Shown piece after piece: positions 55,557 to 63,797 of a DNA stretch of 64,000 nucleotides. The position numbers and the translations under genes were made by a program. The notes beneath the pieces are model-generated. The model had not been told where the DNA came from, searched no databases, and saw only the letters and a program-made list of their open reading frames with translations. Location of the stretch: positions 620,001-684,000 of the forward strand of contig NZ_CP087131.1 of the NCBI RefSeq assembly GCF_020911865.1, in the 5' to 3' direction. Every line of letters starts with the position of its first letter. The first letter of the stretch is position 1. The stretch is from Chryseobacterium sp. C-71. GTDB lineage: Bacteria; Bacteroidota; Bacteroidia; Flavobacteriales; Weeksellaceae.

Positions 55557-55640
55557 AGAATAACCTGAATGTTTTTAAAATATATTTTTTTAGTTTTTTA
55601 AGCACTAAAAACTAATGAAGTTCTAATTATTCATTAAAAT

Positions 55641-55744
55641 TTATTTTAACGCAAAGGTTCGCCAAGATTTTTTAATTATTGAAAATAATTCTTCGTTCGC
55701 AAAGGCGTTCCACTCAGCAGAGAACACTAAATTTATCTTACTTA
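55641..55744 (+). repeat. Dispersed intergenic repeat, copy D
   Basis: The most diverged of four copies: shares AACGCAAAGGTT, GATTTTTTAA, TTCGCAAAGGCGTT and CCACTCAGCAGAGAACAC with copy A. Confidence 0.6.
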
Positions 55745-55852
55745 AATATTCGAAATCAAAGAGTTTTGTATATTGTAATTTTTTAAATTCTTTTTTCAAT
55801 TACTTTTGTGTCTTTTGACTTGGTCGAATGTTCGATTTGTAATAAAAATATT

Positions 55853-56782
55853 CTACAGCTTACCCTCAATTCCATTGAGCAACATTGCGATAATTCCAAC
55901 AAAAACCCAGAAACGTAAAATGTTGAGCGTGAAAAATTTAGACTTTTTAGAAGAATTTAAAAGTAAATAAATACACGCAATCATAACGAACAATCCTGAT
56001 GCAAAATAATAAGCCATGAATCCCGAAATGCCTGTTTTTGCAATAAGCTTCATAGAAACTGCCATCGTGATCAGTAATAAAGAAATAATGATGATTTTGG
56101 TCGTTTTACTTTTAAAATAATTGGGAATCGTAACATAGCCAAAAGTTTTATCAACACTTTTGGTCAACATATCTTTTACAATATCAATGCATAAAAGAAT
56201 CAGAAATAAAAAGATGGCCATTAGCAGAACTTTCTTGGAGAAAGTCTCATAATACACCATCATTCCAAAAAATGGATATAAGGTAAGACTCACGAATGTG
56301 AGGTTATTTAAGATTAAAATCCGGCTCATCTTGTGACTGTAAAACCACATGAAAAACTGATAAATAAGAAAGAAAATAAGCACTCTGTAAGAGATGAAAC
56401 TTGCAACTCCCAAAGAAATAACAGTGAGAGCAAGATAAGCATACAAGAAATATTTTTGCTTGATAAAACTTTGAATCCTTGTTCTGAAAGGCTTTACAAT
56501 ATGATCTTTTTCAAAATCGTAAAACTGATTGATGATTCCGCCAGAAAGTATGGAAAGAACGGTACAGAAAATAATACCGTGAACTCTAAAATCGAAGACG
56601 AAATTTCTGAAAGATTCTTCCTGATTAAACAGGAAAAATGTAGAAACATATAAGGCAAACGTCAGCAGAATAGCAACAAAAAACCGCGCTCCTAAAAGAA
56701 AACCGACGAATTGTGAAAGTCTGTAAAACAGAGATTTGGAAACAAAATTCTTTTCCTGGAAAGTTTCTTTTTCAGAATTCAT
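55853..56782 (-). CDS. UbiA-family prenyltransferase
   Basis: A 309-residue membrane enzyme of the UbiA fold. The first Asp motif is GGIINQFYDFEKDHI, the second is DIVKDMLTKSVDK, and about eight or nine helices are seen. Flavobacterial proteins of this kind are often annotated as geranylgeranylglycerol-phosphate geranylgeranyltransferase-like, but I cannot give the acceptor. The gene is 11 bases downstream of a mevalonate kinase-like gene and in the same transcript as an MFS transporter, so a prenyl-lipid pathway is likely. Confidence 0.82.
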   Translation of the reverse strand: MNSEKETFQEKNFVSKSLFYRLSQFVGFLLGARFFVAILLTFALYVSTFFLFNQEESFRNFVFDFRVHGIIFCTVLSILSGGIINQFYDFEKDHIVKPFRTRIQSFIKQKYFLYAYLALTVISLGVASFISYRVLIFFLIYQFFMWFYSHKMSRILILNNLTFVSLTLYPFFGMMVYYETFSKKVLLMAIFLFLILLCIDIVKDMLTKSVDKTFGYVTIPNYFKSKTTKIIIISLLLITMAVSMKLIAKTGISGFMAYYFASGLFVMIACIYLLLNSSKKSKFFTLNILRFWVFVGIIAMLLNGIEGKL

Positions 56783-56793
56783 TCCCGGTAAAT

Positions 56794-57720
56794 TTAAAAT
56801 CTATAAATCACTTCTTTATGGAAACCGTCAAGCATTTTTTCAGCCTTTTCGTAGTCTTTGGTAAATCCTAAAATGTAACCGCCACCTCCGCTTCCGCAAA
56901 GTTTCAGGTAATAAGCATTAGAATCCAATCCTTTTTTCCAGACATTAAAGATACTTTCAGGAATCATCGGACGGAAATGTTCATAAGCCCAATGAGATAG
57001 TTTTTTAAGGTTTCTGAAGAAAGGATTCATATCTTTTTTTAGAAAAGAATCGATACACGCATTGTTGTAACGGATAAATTCTTCTTTCAACGTTTTACGG
57101 AAACCTTCAGTTTTCATTTTTTCAAAGAAAATCTGAACCATTGGTCCTGTTTCGCCTATACTTCCTGAATCAATTAAGAAAATAGCACCTTTTCCTGCTT
57201 CACTTTTAGGAATTGAAACTTTGTCTACACTTTCCTTATTTTCGATAAGAATAGGCAAATTCATGTAACAAATCAAGGGATCGATGCCGGAACTTCTTCC
57301 GTGAAAATAGCTTTCCATCAAACCAAAAACCTTCTTTAGATTTTTTAATTGGTCTTTAGAAATATTATCTGGAATATATTTTGTGATAGAATATCTTTCG
57401 AAAATCGCAGCAACCAAAGCTCCTGAACTTCCAACACCATAACCCTGAGGAATGTTGCTATCGAAAAATAAACCTTTAGAAATTTCTTTTTGAAACTCAG
57501 AAACATTCAATTCAAAACCTTCTGGAAGTTCTAAATTCTGTAAATATTCTGAATATTTAATCAAATGACCGTTAGATTTCTTTTCAAAATCTGAATCTAA
57601 TGATGAGAACTTTAAAGTCCCTTTATAAAAGCTGTACGGAAGCGTTAAACCCTGAGAATCTTCAATGATTCCGTATTCTCCGAAGAGAAGAATTTTGGCG
57701 TAAAATAGAGGGTTCGTCAT
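56794..57720 (-). CDS. GHMP kinase, mevalonate kinase-like
   Basis: A 308-residue GHMP-fold kinase. The ATP loop is PQGYGVGSSGALVAA, the family Asp/His region is MESYFHGRSSGIDPLICY, and the C-terminal motif LKLCGSGGGGYILGF completes motif 3. The opening FYAKILLFGEYGII is the mevalonate kinase start. It probably phosphorylates mevalonate for isoprenoid synthesis. A TAACTTTG motif (57741-57748, minus strand) may give an internal promoter. It sits between the UMF1-like MFS gene and the UbiA gene. Confidence 0.87.
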   Translation of the reverse strand: MTNPLFYAKILLFGEYGIIEDSQGLTLPYSFYKGTLKFSSLDSDFEKKSNGHLIKYSEYLQNLELPEGFELNVSEFQKEISKGLFFDSNIPQGYGVGSSGALVAAIFERYSITKYIPDNISKDQLKNLKKVFGLMESYFHGRSSGIDPLICYMNLPILIENKESVDKVSIPKSEAGKGAIFLIDSGSIGETGPMVQIFFEKMKTEGFRKTLKEEFIRYNNACIDSFLKKDMNPFFRNLKKLSHWAYEHFRPMIPESIFNVWKKGLDSNAYYLKLCGSGGGGYILGFTKDYEKAEKMLDGFHKEVIYRF

Positions 57721-57793
57721 TGTGTAATAAATCTTTTGTGCAAAGTTAACGTATTCTGCTGAATATTAACAAATTTTAAGCCAATAACGTATT

Positions 57794-59272
57794 TTAAACC
57801 TTAGATTTCAAGAATCTGATGGTAATTGCTCCTGCAGCAAAGAACGTAGACATCGCAATAAAAGCATACTGCATATTTCCGAATTTCTGAATAATCACAC
57901 TAAAAATAAGCATTCCGCAGATGATCGCTATCTTTTCAAGCACATCATAAAAGCTGAAATATGTCGTGTTTTCCATTGAGTTTTCCGGTAAAAGCTTTGA
58001 GTATGTAGAACGAGACATCGCCTGCAAACCTCCCATTACCAAACCAATAAGACCCGCTAAAGCATAGAACTGAAGCTGAAGATTCGGATTTTCTTTGTTT
58101 AAAGAGAATGCAGAAATACAACAAACTATCCAAATAATAACCGCTATCGTAATTACATTTTTGTTCCCGATTTTTTTTGATAATCTTGAAAATAAGAAAG
58201 CCCCGAAAATAGCAATAATTTGGATCACCAAAATGGTAATAATTAATTTGTACTTATCTGCCTGCTTCGGGAAAATATCGGTACTTCCGAAAGGTACGGC
58301 CATCAGGAAAATGGTCTGCATCCCTACACTGTAAAAGAAAAAACTTAATAAAAAGAATTTTAAGCTTCTATCAGCAAACAGTTTACTTCCTACTCTGAAC
58401 AATTCTCTGAAACTTTCTTTAGCAATATCTTTATAGAAACTGATGTTGTCTTTTAAAACCTCAAAAAAACCGCCTTGTTCTTCATGTCTTTTGAAGATGT
58501 TTTTATAATTTAATAATACCAAATCTTTAGGAAGTTTCTCTTTCACATCACCAAACTGAGGCAAATGTTTGAAAGTATATTGTGAAAAACCAAACCACCA
58601 GGCTCCGGTTAATAAAAAGCTGACTCTGATATAGATATTCGTATGCTCAGCACCTTTGGCAACTACCTGAATTAAAACCAAACAAATAATCAATAAAACT
58701 ACCGAACCTAAATATCCGTAAATATAGCCCTTTGCTGAAAGCGCATCCTGCTTTTCTGGAGTGGCAATATCGGGTAAAAATGAATTGTAGAATACTAAAC
58801 TTCCCCAGAAACCCACACTTGCCGTGATGCTGAAAAGAAGACCAAGGAAAATATTTTCCATTCCGGTGAACATGGCCAATCCCATACAAGAAGTTGCTCC
58901 CAAGTAACAGAAAAACTGTAAGAATGATTTTTTATTTCCAATGGTATCCGCCAATGATGATAAAAACGGAGATAAAAGCACAACCAAAAAGAAAGAGATG
59001 GCGTAAGAAAAACTCAAGACCGCTTCCGGTTCATACGTTTCCCCGAAAACTTTGATCATGTTTCTCACCGGAATTTCCTGAACTTCATTTGCCGCTTCTA
59101 CATACTCTTTTTTGTTGTAGGCAGTAGTCAGAATGGTATAATAGATTGGGAAAATTGCGGACGTAATCACCAAAGAATAAACAGAATTTGCCCAATCGTA
59201 GACTGCCCAGGCTTTCATGATCTTTGGGTTGTTCTTTATGTTTTGTGAAGGTTGAATTTCAGTTTCAGACAT
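57794..59272 (-). CDS. MFS transporter of the UMF1/Atg22-like family
   Basis: A 492-residue, roughly 12-helix transporter. The start MSETEIQPSQNIKNNPKIMK is used; upstream residues to 59293 would overlap the promoter. The UMF1 hallmark is AWAVYDWANSVYSLVIT at the first helix, with SLADTIGNKKSFLQFFCYLG at the MFS loop between helices 2 and 3, and GLVMGGLQAMSRSTYSKLLP. The family may move amino acids or other solutes; the substrate is unknown. First gene of the mevalonate kinase/UbiA unit, 73 bases upstream of the kinase. Confidence 0.85.
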   Translation of the reverse strand: MSETEIQPSQNIKNNPKIMKAWAVYDWANSVYSLVITSAIFPIYYTILTTAYNKKEYVEAANEVQEIPVRNMIKVFGETYEPEAVLSFSYAISFFLVVLLSPFLSSLADTIGNKKSFLQFFCYLGATSCMGLAMFTGMENIFLGLLFSITASVGFWGSLVFYNSFLPDIATPEKQDALSAKGYIYGYLGSVVLLIICLVLIQVVAKGAEHTNIYIRVSFLLTGAWWFGFSQYTFKHLPQFGDVKEKLPKDLVLLNYKNIFKRHEEQGGFFEVLKDNISFYKDIAKESFRELFRVGSKLFADRSLKFFLLSFFFYSVGMQTIFLMAVPFGSTDIFPKQADKYKLIITILVIQIIAIFGAFLFSRLSKKIGNKNVITIAVIIWIVCCISAFSLNKENPNLQLQFYALAGLIGLVMGGLQAMSRSTYSKLLPENSMENTTYFSFYDVLEKIAIICGMLIFSVIIQKFGNMQYAFIAMSTFFAAGAITIRFLKSKV

Positions 59273-59292
59273 TTTAAAATGTATTAGTTGCA

Positions 59293-59300
59293 CAAAAATA
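59293..59300 (-). promoter_or_regulatory. -7 promoter element of the MFS gene
   Basis: TATTTTTG on the minus strand, 20 bases upstream of the chosen start. The -33 box is not clear. Confidence 0.4.
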
Positions 59301-59701
59301 GAAAAACCGCTGAATATTCGGTGATTTTTATTTTGTTTAAGGAAAATATTATTGTTTAGTTTAAATTAAATGTGGTTTGTAGTGATTTTATTGGAAATTA
59401 GAAATAAATTGTAATTGATGATTTTTTTAAGCAAAAAATAATTGAATATTAAATTTCTAAAGTGCCGCTCCTACGGAGCTCATTACACCTGACAACATTT
59501 TTACTACAAACATTTTGCTCCTCTGGAGCAATAATCTCTCACTTTGTCACTCTATATTTTAAGCTAAATGTATTTTCATAACCTTTTCCACTAATGATAA
59601 AAAAGAGATTTAATCAAACAAAAAAACCAAAAACAATGACGCTTTTGGTTTTAATTTATCTAAAAAATTCAAGGTTTTAAAAACCTTATAAGTTCGGTTT
59701 A
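59301..59701. other. 401-bp gene-free stretch
   Basis: Contains two short GGAGC hairpins (GCTCCTACGGAGC at 59467-59479 and TTGCTCCTCTGGAGCAA at 59515-59531), the terminator at 59623, and a small AAGGTTTT/AAAACCTT hairpin near 59671. The GGAGC pair looks like a dispersed repeat. Confidence 0.5.
59623..59652. terminator. Terminator after the thiolase gene
   Basis: Arms 59623-59632 and 59643-59652 (AAAACCAAAA), flanked by A and T runs. It is about 50 bases beyond the thiolase stop. Confidence 0.65.
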
Positions 59702-60880
59702 TTACAAATTCTCAATAACAATAGCCGAAGCTCCACCGCCACCGTTACAGATTGCTGCAGCACCGTATTTTCCGTTGTTTTGTTTTAGAACATTGATCAA
59801 AGTAACGATAATTCTTGAACCTGAACTTCCTAGTGGATGTCCTAAAGCTACTGCTCCACCATTTACGTTTACTTTAGCAGCATCTAATCCTAAGATTTTA
59901 TTATTTGCCAAACCAACTACTGAGAACGCTTCGTTAAATTCGAAAAAGTCGATATCAGAAATCTCTAAACCTGCTTTTTTAAGAGCGATTGGTAAAGCTT
60001 TTGAAGGCGCAGTCGTGAAGTTTTCAGGCTCCTGAGCTGCGTCTGCGTAAGAAATGATTTTAGCTAAAGGTTTCAATCCTAATTCTTCCATTTTCTCCTT
60101 AGAAACAAGGATTAAAGCAGAAGCTCCGTCATTTAAAGTAGATGCATTGGCTGCTGTTACGGTTCCTTCTTCTTTTTTGAAAACGGTAGGAAGTGTAGGA
60201 AGTCTGTCGAAATTAACCGCTTTGTACTCCTCATCTTCTGAAAAAATAATTGGATCTCCTTTTCTTTGTGGAATCGAAACTGGAATCACTTCTTCAGCAA
60301 ATTTCCCTTCGCTCCAGGCTTTTGCAGATCTTTTGTAAGATTCGATAGCAAAATTGTCCTGATCTTCTCTTGTAAAATGGTAATCAGTAGCACATTTTTC
60401 TGCACAAACACCCATGTGAACTTTGTTGTAAACGTCTGTAAGACCGTCTAAAACCATTCCGTCCTGCATTTTAACATCACCTAATTTGGTAGCGTTTCTT
60501 GCATTATAATAATGTGGAACTGAAGACATATTTTCCATACCTCCAGCAACGATTACGTCTGCATCACCTGCTTTGATCGCCTGTGCAGCCATCGTAACTG
60601 CTTTCATTCCTGAAGCACAAACTTTGTTGATGGTAGTAGACGGAGTTTCGTTTGAAAGTCCTGCTCCTAAAGCAACCTGACGAGCCGGCGCCTGACCTTC
60701 ACCTGCCTGTAAAACGTTACCCATGTATATTTCCTGAACGTTTTTCGGGTCAAGATTAATTTTATCTAATGCTCCTTTTACTGCTGCTGCTCCCAATTTT
60801 GTAGCAGGAACTGTTGATAAGCTTCCCATAAAACTTCCCATTGGAGTTCTTACTGCGGAAACGATGAATACTTCTTTCAT
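59702..60880 (-). CDS. Acetyl-CoA C-acetyltransferase (thiolase)
   Basis: Condenses or cleaves acyl-CoA: 392 residues, type II thiolase. The acyl-carrying Cys88 is in INKVCASGMKAV, His in NEAFSVVGLANN, the second base in GGAVALGHPLGSSG, and the last Cys in AAICNGGGGASAIV. Biosynthetic or degradative use is open; a position near the mevalonate genes would suit acetoacetyl-CoA formation but they are in a separate unit. The start codon lies inside a 21-bp sequence that is repeated 86 bases upstream. Confidence 0.93.
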   Translation of the reverse strand: MKEVFIVSAVRTPMGSFMGSLSTVPATKLGAAAVKGALDKINLDPKNVQEIYMGNVLQAGEGQAPARQVALGAGLSNETPSTTINKVCASGMKAVTMAAQAIKAGDADVIVAGGMENMSSVPHYYNARNATKLGDVKMQDGMVLDGLTDVYNKVHMGVCAEKCATDYHFTREDQDNFAIESYKRSAKAWSEGKFAEEVIPVSIPQRKGDPIIFSEDEEYKAVNFDRLPTLPTVFKKEEGTVTAANASTLNDGASALILVSKEKMEELGLKPLAKIISYADAAQEPENFTTAPSKALPIALKKAGLEISDIDFFEFNEAFSVVGLANNKILGLDAAKVNVNGGAVALGHPLGSSGSRIIVTLINVLKQNNGKYGAAAICNGGGGASAIVIENL

Positions 60881-60981
60881 ATGTTGAAATTTATTGTTTT
60901 TTAAAGGTCATATGTTATCGCGGAATCTTTACTAATATTTGCGTTTCCAAAACATGGCGATTTCATATGTTGAAATTTATT
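60875..60981. repeat. 21-bp direct repeat across the thiolase start
   Basis: The 21-bp sequence starting TTTCATATGTTGAAATTTAT occurs at 60875-60895 and, identically, at 60961-60981. The core TTTCA-N5-TGAAA is an inverted repeat of operator form. The first copy includes the thiolase start codon (60878-60880). Confidence 0.65.
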
Positions 60982-60991
60982 TAATTTTAAT

Positions 60992-61396
60992 TTATTCTAT
61001 TTTTTCAAGGATAATTTCATCTGTTTTATTAAAATACTGAGACGAAATTTTTATAAACTGATGATCTGTTTCTATAATTTTATTTGTGATAACGTCGCCA
61101 ATTCTGATTGGGTTTTTACCATCTGATTTTCCTGTAACTGTTGCTTTATAAGTGCAGTCATCAAGAAATTCGATTTTATATTTGATGTAATCTTTTCCGT
61201 TATTGGTATATTCCCGCTGAGAATCTTTTTTGATGACAATATTCCATTTTTTTTCGGAATCACCTTCTTTGATAAACTTTCCTTCCTTCATAAAATGACA
61301 TTTCGCAGGCGAATCCGGTAATAAGAAATGTTCCTGAGATTTTACTTTGGAAGAGCAGAAAATCAATATGATGAATAAAAATGAATATGTTCTCAT
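60992..61396 (-). CDS. Hypothetical secreted protein
   Basis: 134 residues. Signal peptide MRTYSFLFIILIFCSSKVKS, then a domain with two Cys (SPAKCHFMKEGKF and FLDDCTYKATVTG) and a beta-rich end (IIETDHQFIKISSQYFNKTD). The Cys pair may form a disulfide. I do not recognise a family. It overlaps the preceding membrane protein gene by four bases, indicating coupled translation. Confidence 0.65.
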   Translation of the reverse strand: MRTYSFLFIILIFCSSKVKSQEHFLLPDSPAKCHFMKEGKFIKEGDSEKKWNIVIKKDSQREYTNNGKDYIKYKIEFLDDCTYKATVTGKSDGKNPIRIGDVITNKIIETDHQFIKISSQYFNKTDEIILEKIE

Positions 61397-61776
61397 ATTT
61401 TTTTCTTTGTCGCAAATAGCATGATAATAGCCCCTAAAAATTCAACAGCCCAACCCCATTTTAGCTTTACTGTTGAAGCTAAAGTCTCTGTCCAAGATTT
61501 AAAAGGAAGAAAACTGAAGTAGCTGAATGCCTGGTATTTTGTAGCAATAATAGTGAAGAGAAACAAAACAATTAATAAAACACTAGACGTTCTTACGATT
61601 TTCGGGCTGTTATTGAGTATTCCAAACAATGCAATAGCCGAGAAAACCCAGCAGGCAATTGCTAAATAATGATCAACTTTCCAAAAGTTCCAATTTCCGA
61701 TAATCGGAACGTGTACGAGCGGAAGGAAGCTTCCGACCACCACCAAAATCAATCCAACTAACTGTATATTTTTCAT
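61393..61776 (-). CDS. Hypothetical small membrane protein
   Basis: 127 residues from MKNIQLVGLILVVVGSFLPL; the longer frame to 61848 reads terminator sequence. Four hydrophobic segments are visible (about 6-22, 36-52, 62-78, 104-122), with TETLASTVKLKWGWAVEFLG in the last third. Four-helix proteins of this size are common in Bacteroidetes without known function. It overlaps the next gene by four bases. Confidence 0.65.
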   Translation of the reverse strand: MKNIQLVGLILVVVGSFLPLVHVPIIGNWNFWKVDHYLAIACWVFSAIALFGILNNSPKIVRTSSVLLIVLFLFTIIATKYQAFSYFSFLPFKSWTETLASTVKLKWGWAVEFLGAIIMLFATKKKI

Positions 61777-61814
61777 CTTTTTATAAGATTCTGAGAAAGC
61801 CAAAGTACAAAAAA

Positions 61815-61839
61815 AAACACACTTTTTTTGAGTGTGTTT
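61815..61839 (-). terminator. Terminator after the barrel-like protein gene
   Basis: Arms 61815-61823 and 61831-61839 (AAACACACT) with a seven-base loop and a long minus-strand T run. Confidence 0.75.
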
Positions 61840-61934
61840 CAAAATCAATTATTTGATTATTAGCATTTAAGATTGATAAAATATTTAATGAAAAATTAAT
61901 TATAATTTAATGAAAAGTAATTTTATATAAATAA

Positions 61935-63017
61935 TTACAAATTAATATACAGAAGTTCTATCCCTATTTGAAAACCATATTTGTTCCCTAATCTTGCCTG
62001 ATTATTAAAAGTAGATGTAAAATCTTTCTTTACAAAAATATTAAACCCACCATATCCTACTGCTACTTTACCCCCAAAAAGAAAGTTATTTGTTCCTTCA
62101 TTCATGTTTTCTGTAAGTCGTACTCTGCGGTCGTCTGCATTTTTATAGATAACCTGACTTTGACTTAAAACTTTTACTCCACCATATACTCCAGCAGAAA
62201 CCCTGAAATTCCCTTTAGAATTATCTAAAATTCTCTCTCCATTTTCAACAGTATATTTAGGATTTAAAATAAAAACAAAATCTAACGGAACAACAACATA
62301 ATGATTTACAAAACGTGATTTTTTCAGATTGCCCAATGTGAAATCAGTAAGAAAAATCTCATCATTTTCCTGAGCAAACACTTTAGAATTTTTTGGCACA
62401 AAAGTATCTCCACGATACCCAAATCCAAATCTGTAGAAAACCGGTGATGTTAGCTTCCCAAATTGTCTGGTGCTTCTAAATTCCAAATCCATAGAAGCAG
62501 ATTTTCCGAATCTCATATCTGAGCTTTTATCACCAATTGACAGTGAAGATGCGGACTTGGTAAGATCTATAAAACCAAAAGCCACATTGACATCATAAGC
62601 ATTTAAAAGTTCTTTTTTTGTTTTTTTTGGACCTCTAAAACTCAATATAGCATTATCTTCACCAACAATAAATTCATAATTACTTTGTCCTTTTCCAAGA
62701 ACTGCATTTTTAACCATTTCTTTGGTTGCATTTTCTAAATTTGCTTTCTCGTCTTCAACTTTTGTATTGATGATTTGCTCATATTTTGTAGCAACTTCAT
62801 TTCTCTGTATCTGTTTCTCTTCAGCAGATATTTTTTTTGCATTAAAATTTTCATCTAAAATTTTAAACTCGGCATTCATTTTCGCTTTTTCAGAAGTGAC
62901 AATGCTGTCAATTTTTTTTGAATATTTTCTCATTTGAATATCCGTGTGATTGGTTTCTTGAGCATTTGCATAAGAAAAAGCAATTAATGCAGAGATTACA
63001 GCGATTTTTGTTTTCAT
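61935..63017 (-). CDS. Hypothetical outer-membrane beta-barrel-like protein
   Basis: A 360-residue exported protein: signal MKTKIAVISALIAFSYANAQ, then a 100-residue charged helical region (KILDENFNAKKISAEEKQIQ, likely coiled coil), then a beta-rich part with alternating strands (FRSTRQFGKLTSPVFYRFGF and KVAVGYGGFNIFVKKDFTST) ending YGFQIGIELLYINL, a typical outer-membrane barrel terminus with aromatic/hydrophobic alternation. The gene follows an ECF sigma and anti-sigma pair on the same strand, so it may be part of that regulon. Confidence 0.68.
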   Translation of the reverse strand: MKTKIAVISALIAFSYANAQETNHTDIQMRKYSKKIDSIVTSEKAKMNAEFKILDENFNAKKISAEEKQIQRNEVATKYEQIINTKVEDEKANLENATKEMVKNAVLGKGQSNYEFIVGEDNAILSFRGPKKTKKELLNAYDVNVAFGFIDLTKSASSLSIGDKSSDMRFGKSASMDLEFRSTRQFGKLTSPVFYRFGFGYRGDTFVPKNSKVFAQENDEIFLTDFTLGNLKKSRFVNHYVVVPLDFVFILNPKYTVENGERILDNSKGNFRVSAGVYGGVKVLSQSQVIYKNADDRRVRLTENMNEGTNNFLFGGKVAVGYGGFNIFVKKDFTSTFNNQARLGNKYGFQIGIELLYINL

Positions 63018-63095
63018 ATTTTGGTAGTTATTTTTAGACATTATTTTACTTCTGCACACTTTTGTAGCAGTAATTTTATTTTAAGAATCATTAAA

Positions 63096-63797
63096 TTATC
63101 TAGGATCTACATAAACAGTTGCACCCAATACGACAACGTTATTAAATTTAGGAAGTACTTTATTGAGATTAATCACACCAAATTTTCTTGTGTCTGTTTT
63201 AGCTTTTTCACGGGATTTATCAAGTTCGTTCCCCAATAAAAGATCGTTTGCAGTAACGTAGCTAATTTTCTTGCTATCTGAAATTACAGGAGTTATTTTA
63301 TTTTCAATATTTTCTTGTCTGTCTATTTTGTTTTCAGGTTGAGTAATAACGATTTTCGGTTCTAAAGGTTCTAAAATTTGAGGTTTAAAAATTTCTTTCT
63401 GAGGTAGTAAATTTTTATTATGATCATGATTATGTTTTACTTTTTGATCAGTTTCTTTAATAATTTTCGGAGCTATTTCTACAATTGGGTTTTCTTTCCG
63501 AGGAATTATTTCTGGATTATTTTCCGTTTTAAATACTGCTTTTTCGATATTTTGTTTTACGAAATAATCGGTCTTTTCTGTATTAAATTTACGATTATAA
63601 TAGATCAATGTTCCGACAGAAATCAACAACAAAACAACTGCTGCATATTTCCACCAACCCCATGAGACAGCTGGTTTTGGCAAAGATTCAGGCTCTTTCT
63701 CTAAAGCTGAATCAATCTGATCCCAAAGATCTGCAGAAGGCTTTATTTCTAGCTCTTCGTAATCAGATTTTAATTGTTTCAATATTTTTTTGTCCAT
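63096..63797 (-). CDS. Anti-sigma factor-like membrane protein
   Basis: A 233-residue protein. The N-terminal cytosolic part (about 1-50, with KPSADLWDQIDSALE) leads to one transmembrane helix (WKYAAVVLLLISVGTLIYY) and a periplasmic, charged domain. This is the plan of anti-sigma factors encoded beside ECF sigma genes in Bacteroidetes, and the start overlaps the sigma gene by 35 bases. A classical zinc-anti-sigma HxxxCxxC is not visible. Confidence 0.7.
   Translation of the reverse strand: MDKKILKQLKSDYEELEIKPSADLWDQIDSALEKEPESLPKPAVSWGWWKYAAVVLLLISVGTLIYYNRKFNTEKTDYFVKQNIEKAVFKTENNPEIIPRKENPIVEIAPKIIKETDQKVKHNHDHNKNLLPQKEIFKPQILEPLEPKIVITQPENKIDRQENIENKITPVISDSKKISYVTANDLLLGNELDKSREKAKTDTRKFGVINLNKVLPKFNNVVVLGATVYVDPR

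Larger units (their letters stand above)
55524..55852. other. 329-bp gene-free stretch with dispersed repeat copy D
   Basis: Contains the promoter of proline dehydrogenase and the repeat at 55641-55744, followed by a second partial block (CTTGGTCGAATGTTCGATTT near 55820) like the end of copies A and B. Otherwise AT-rich with no frame. Confidence 0.6.
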
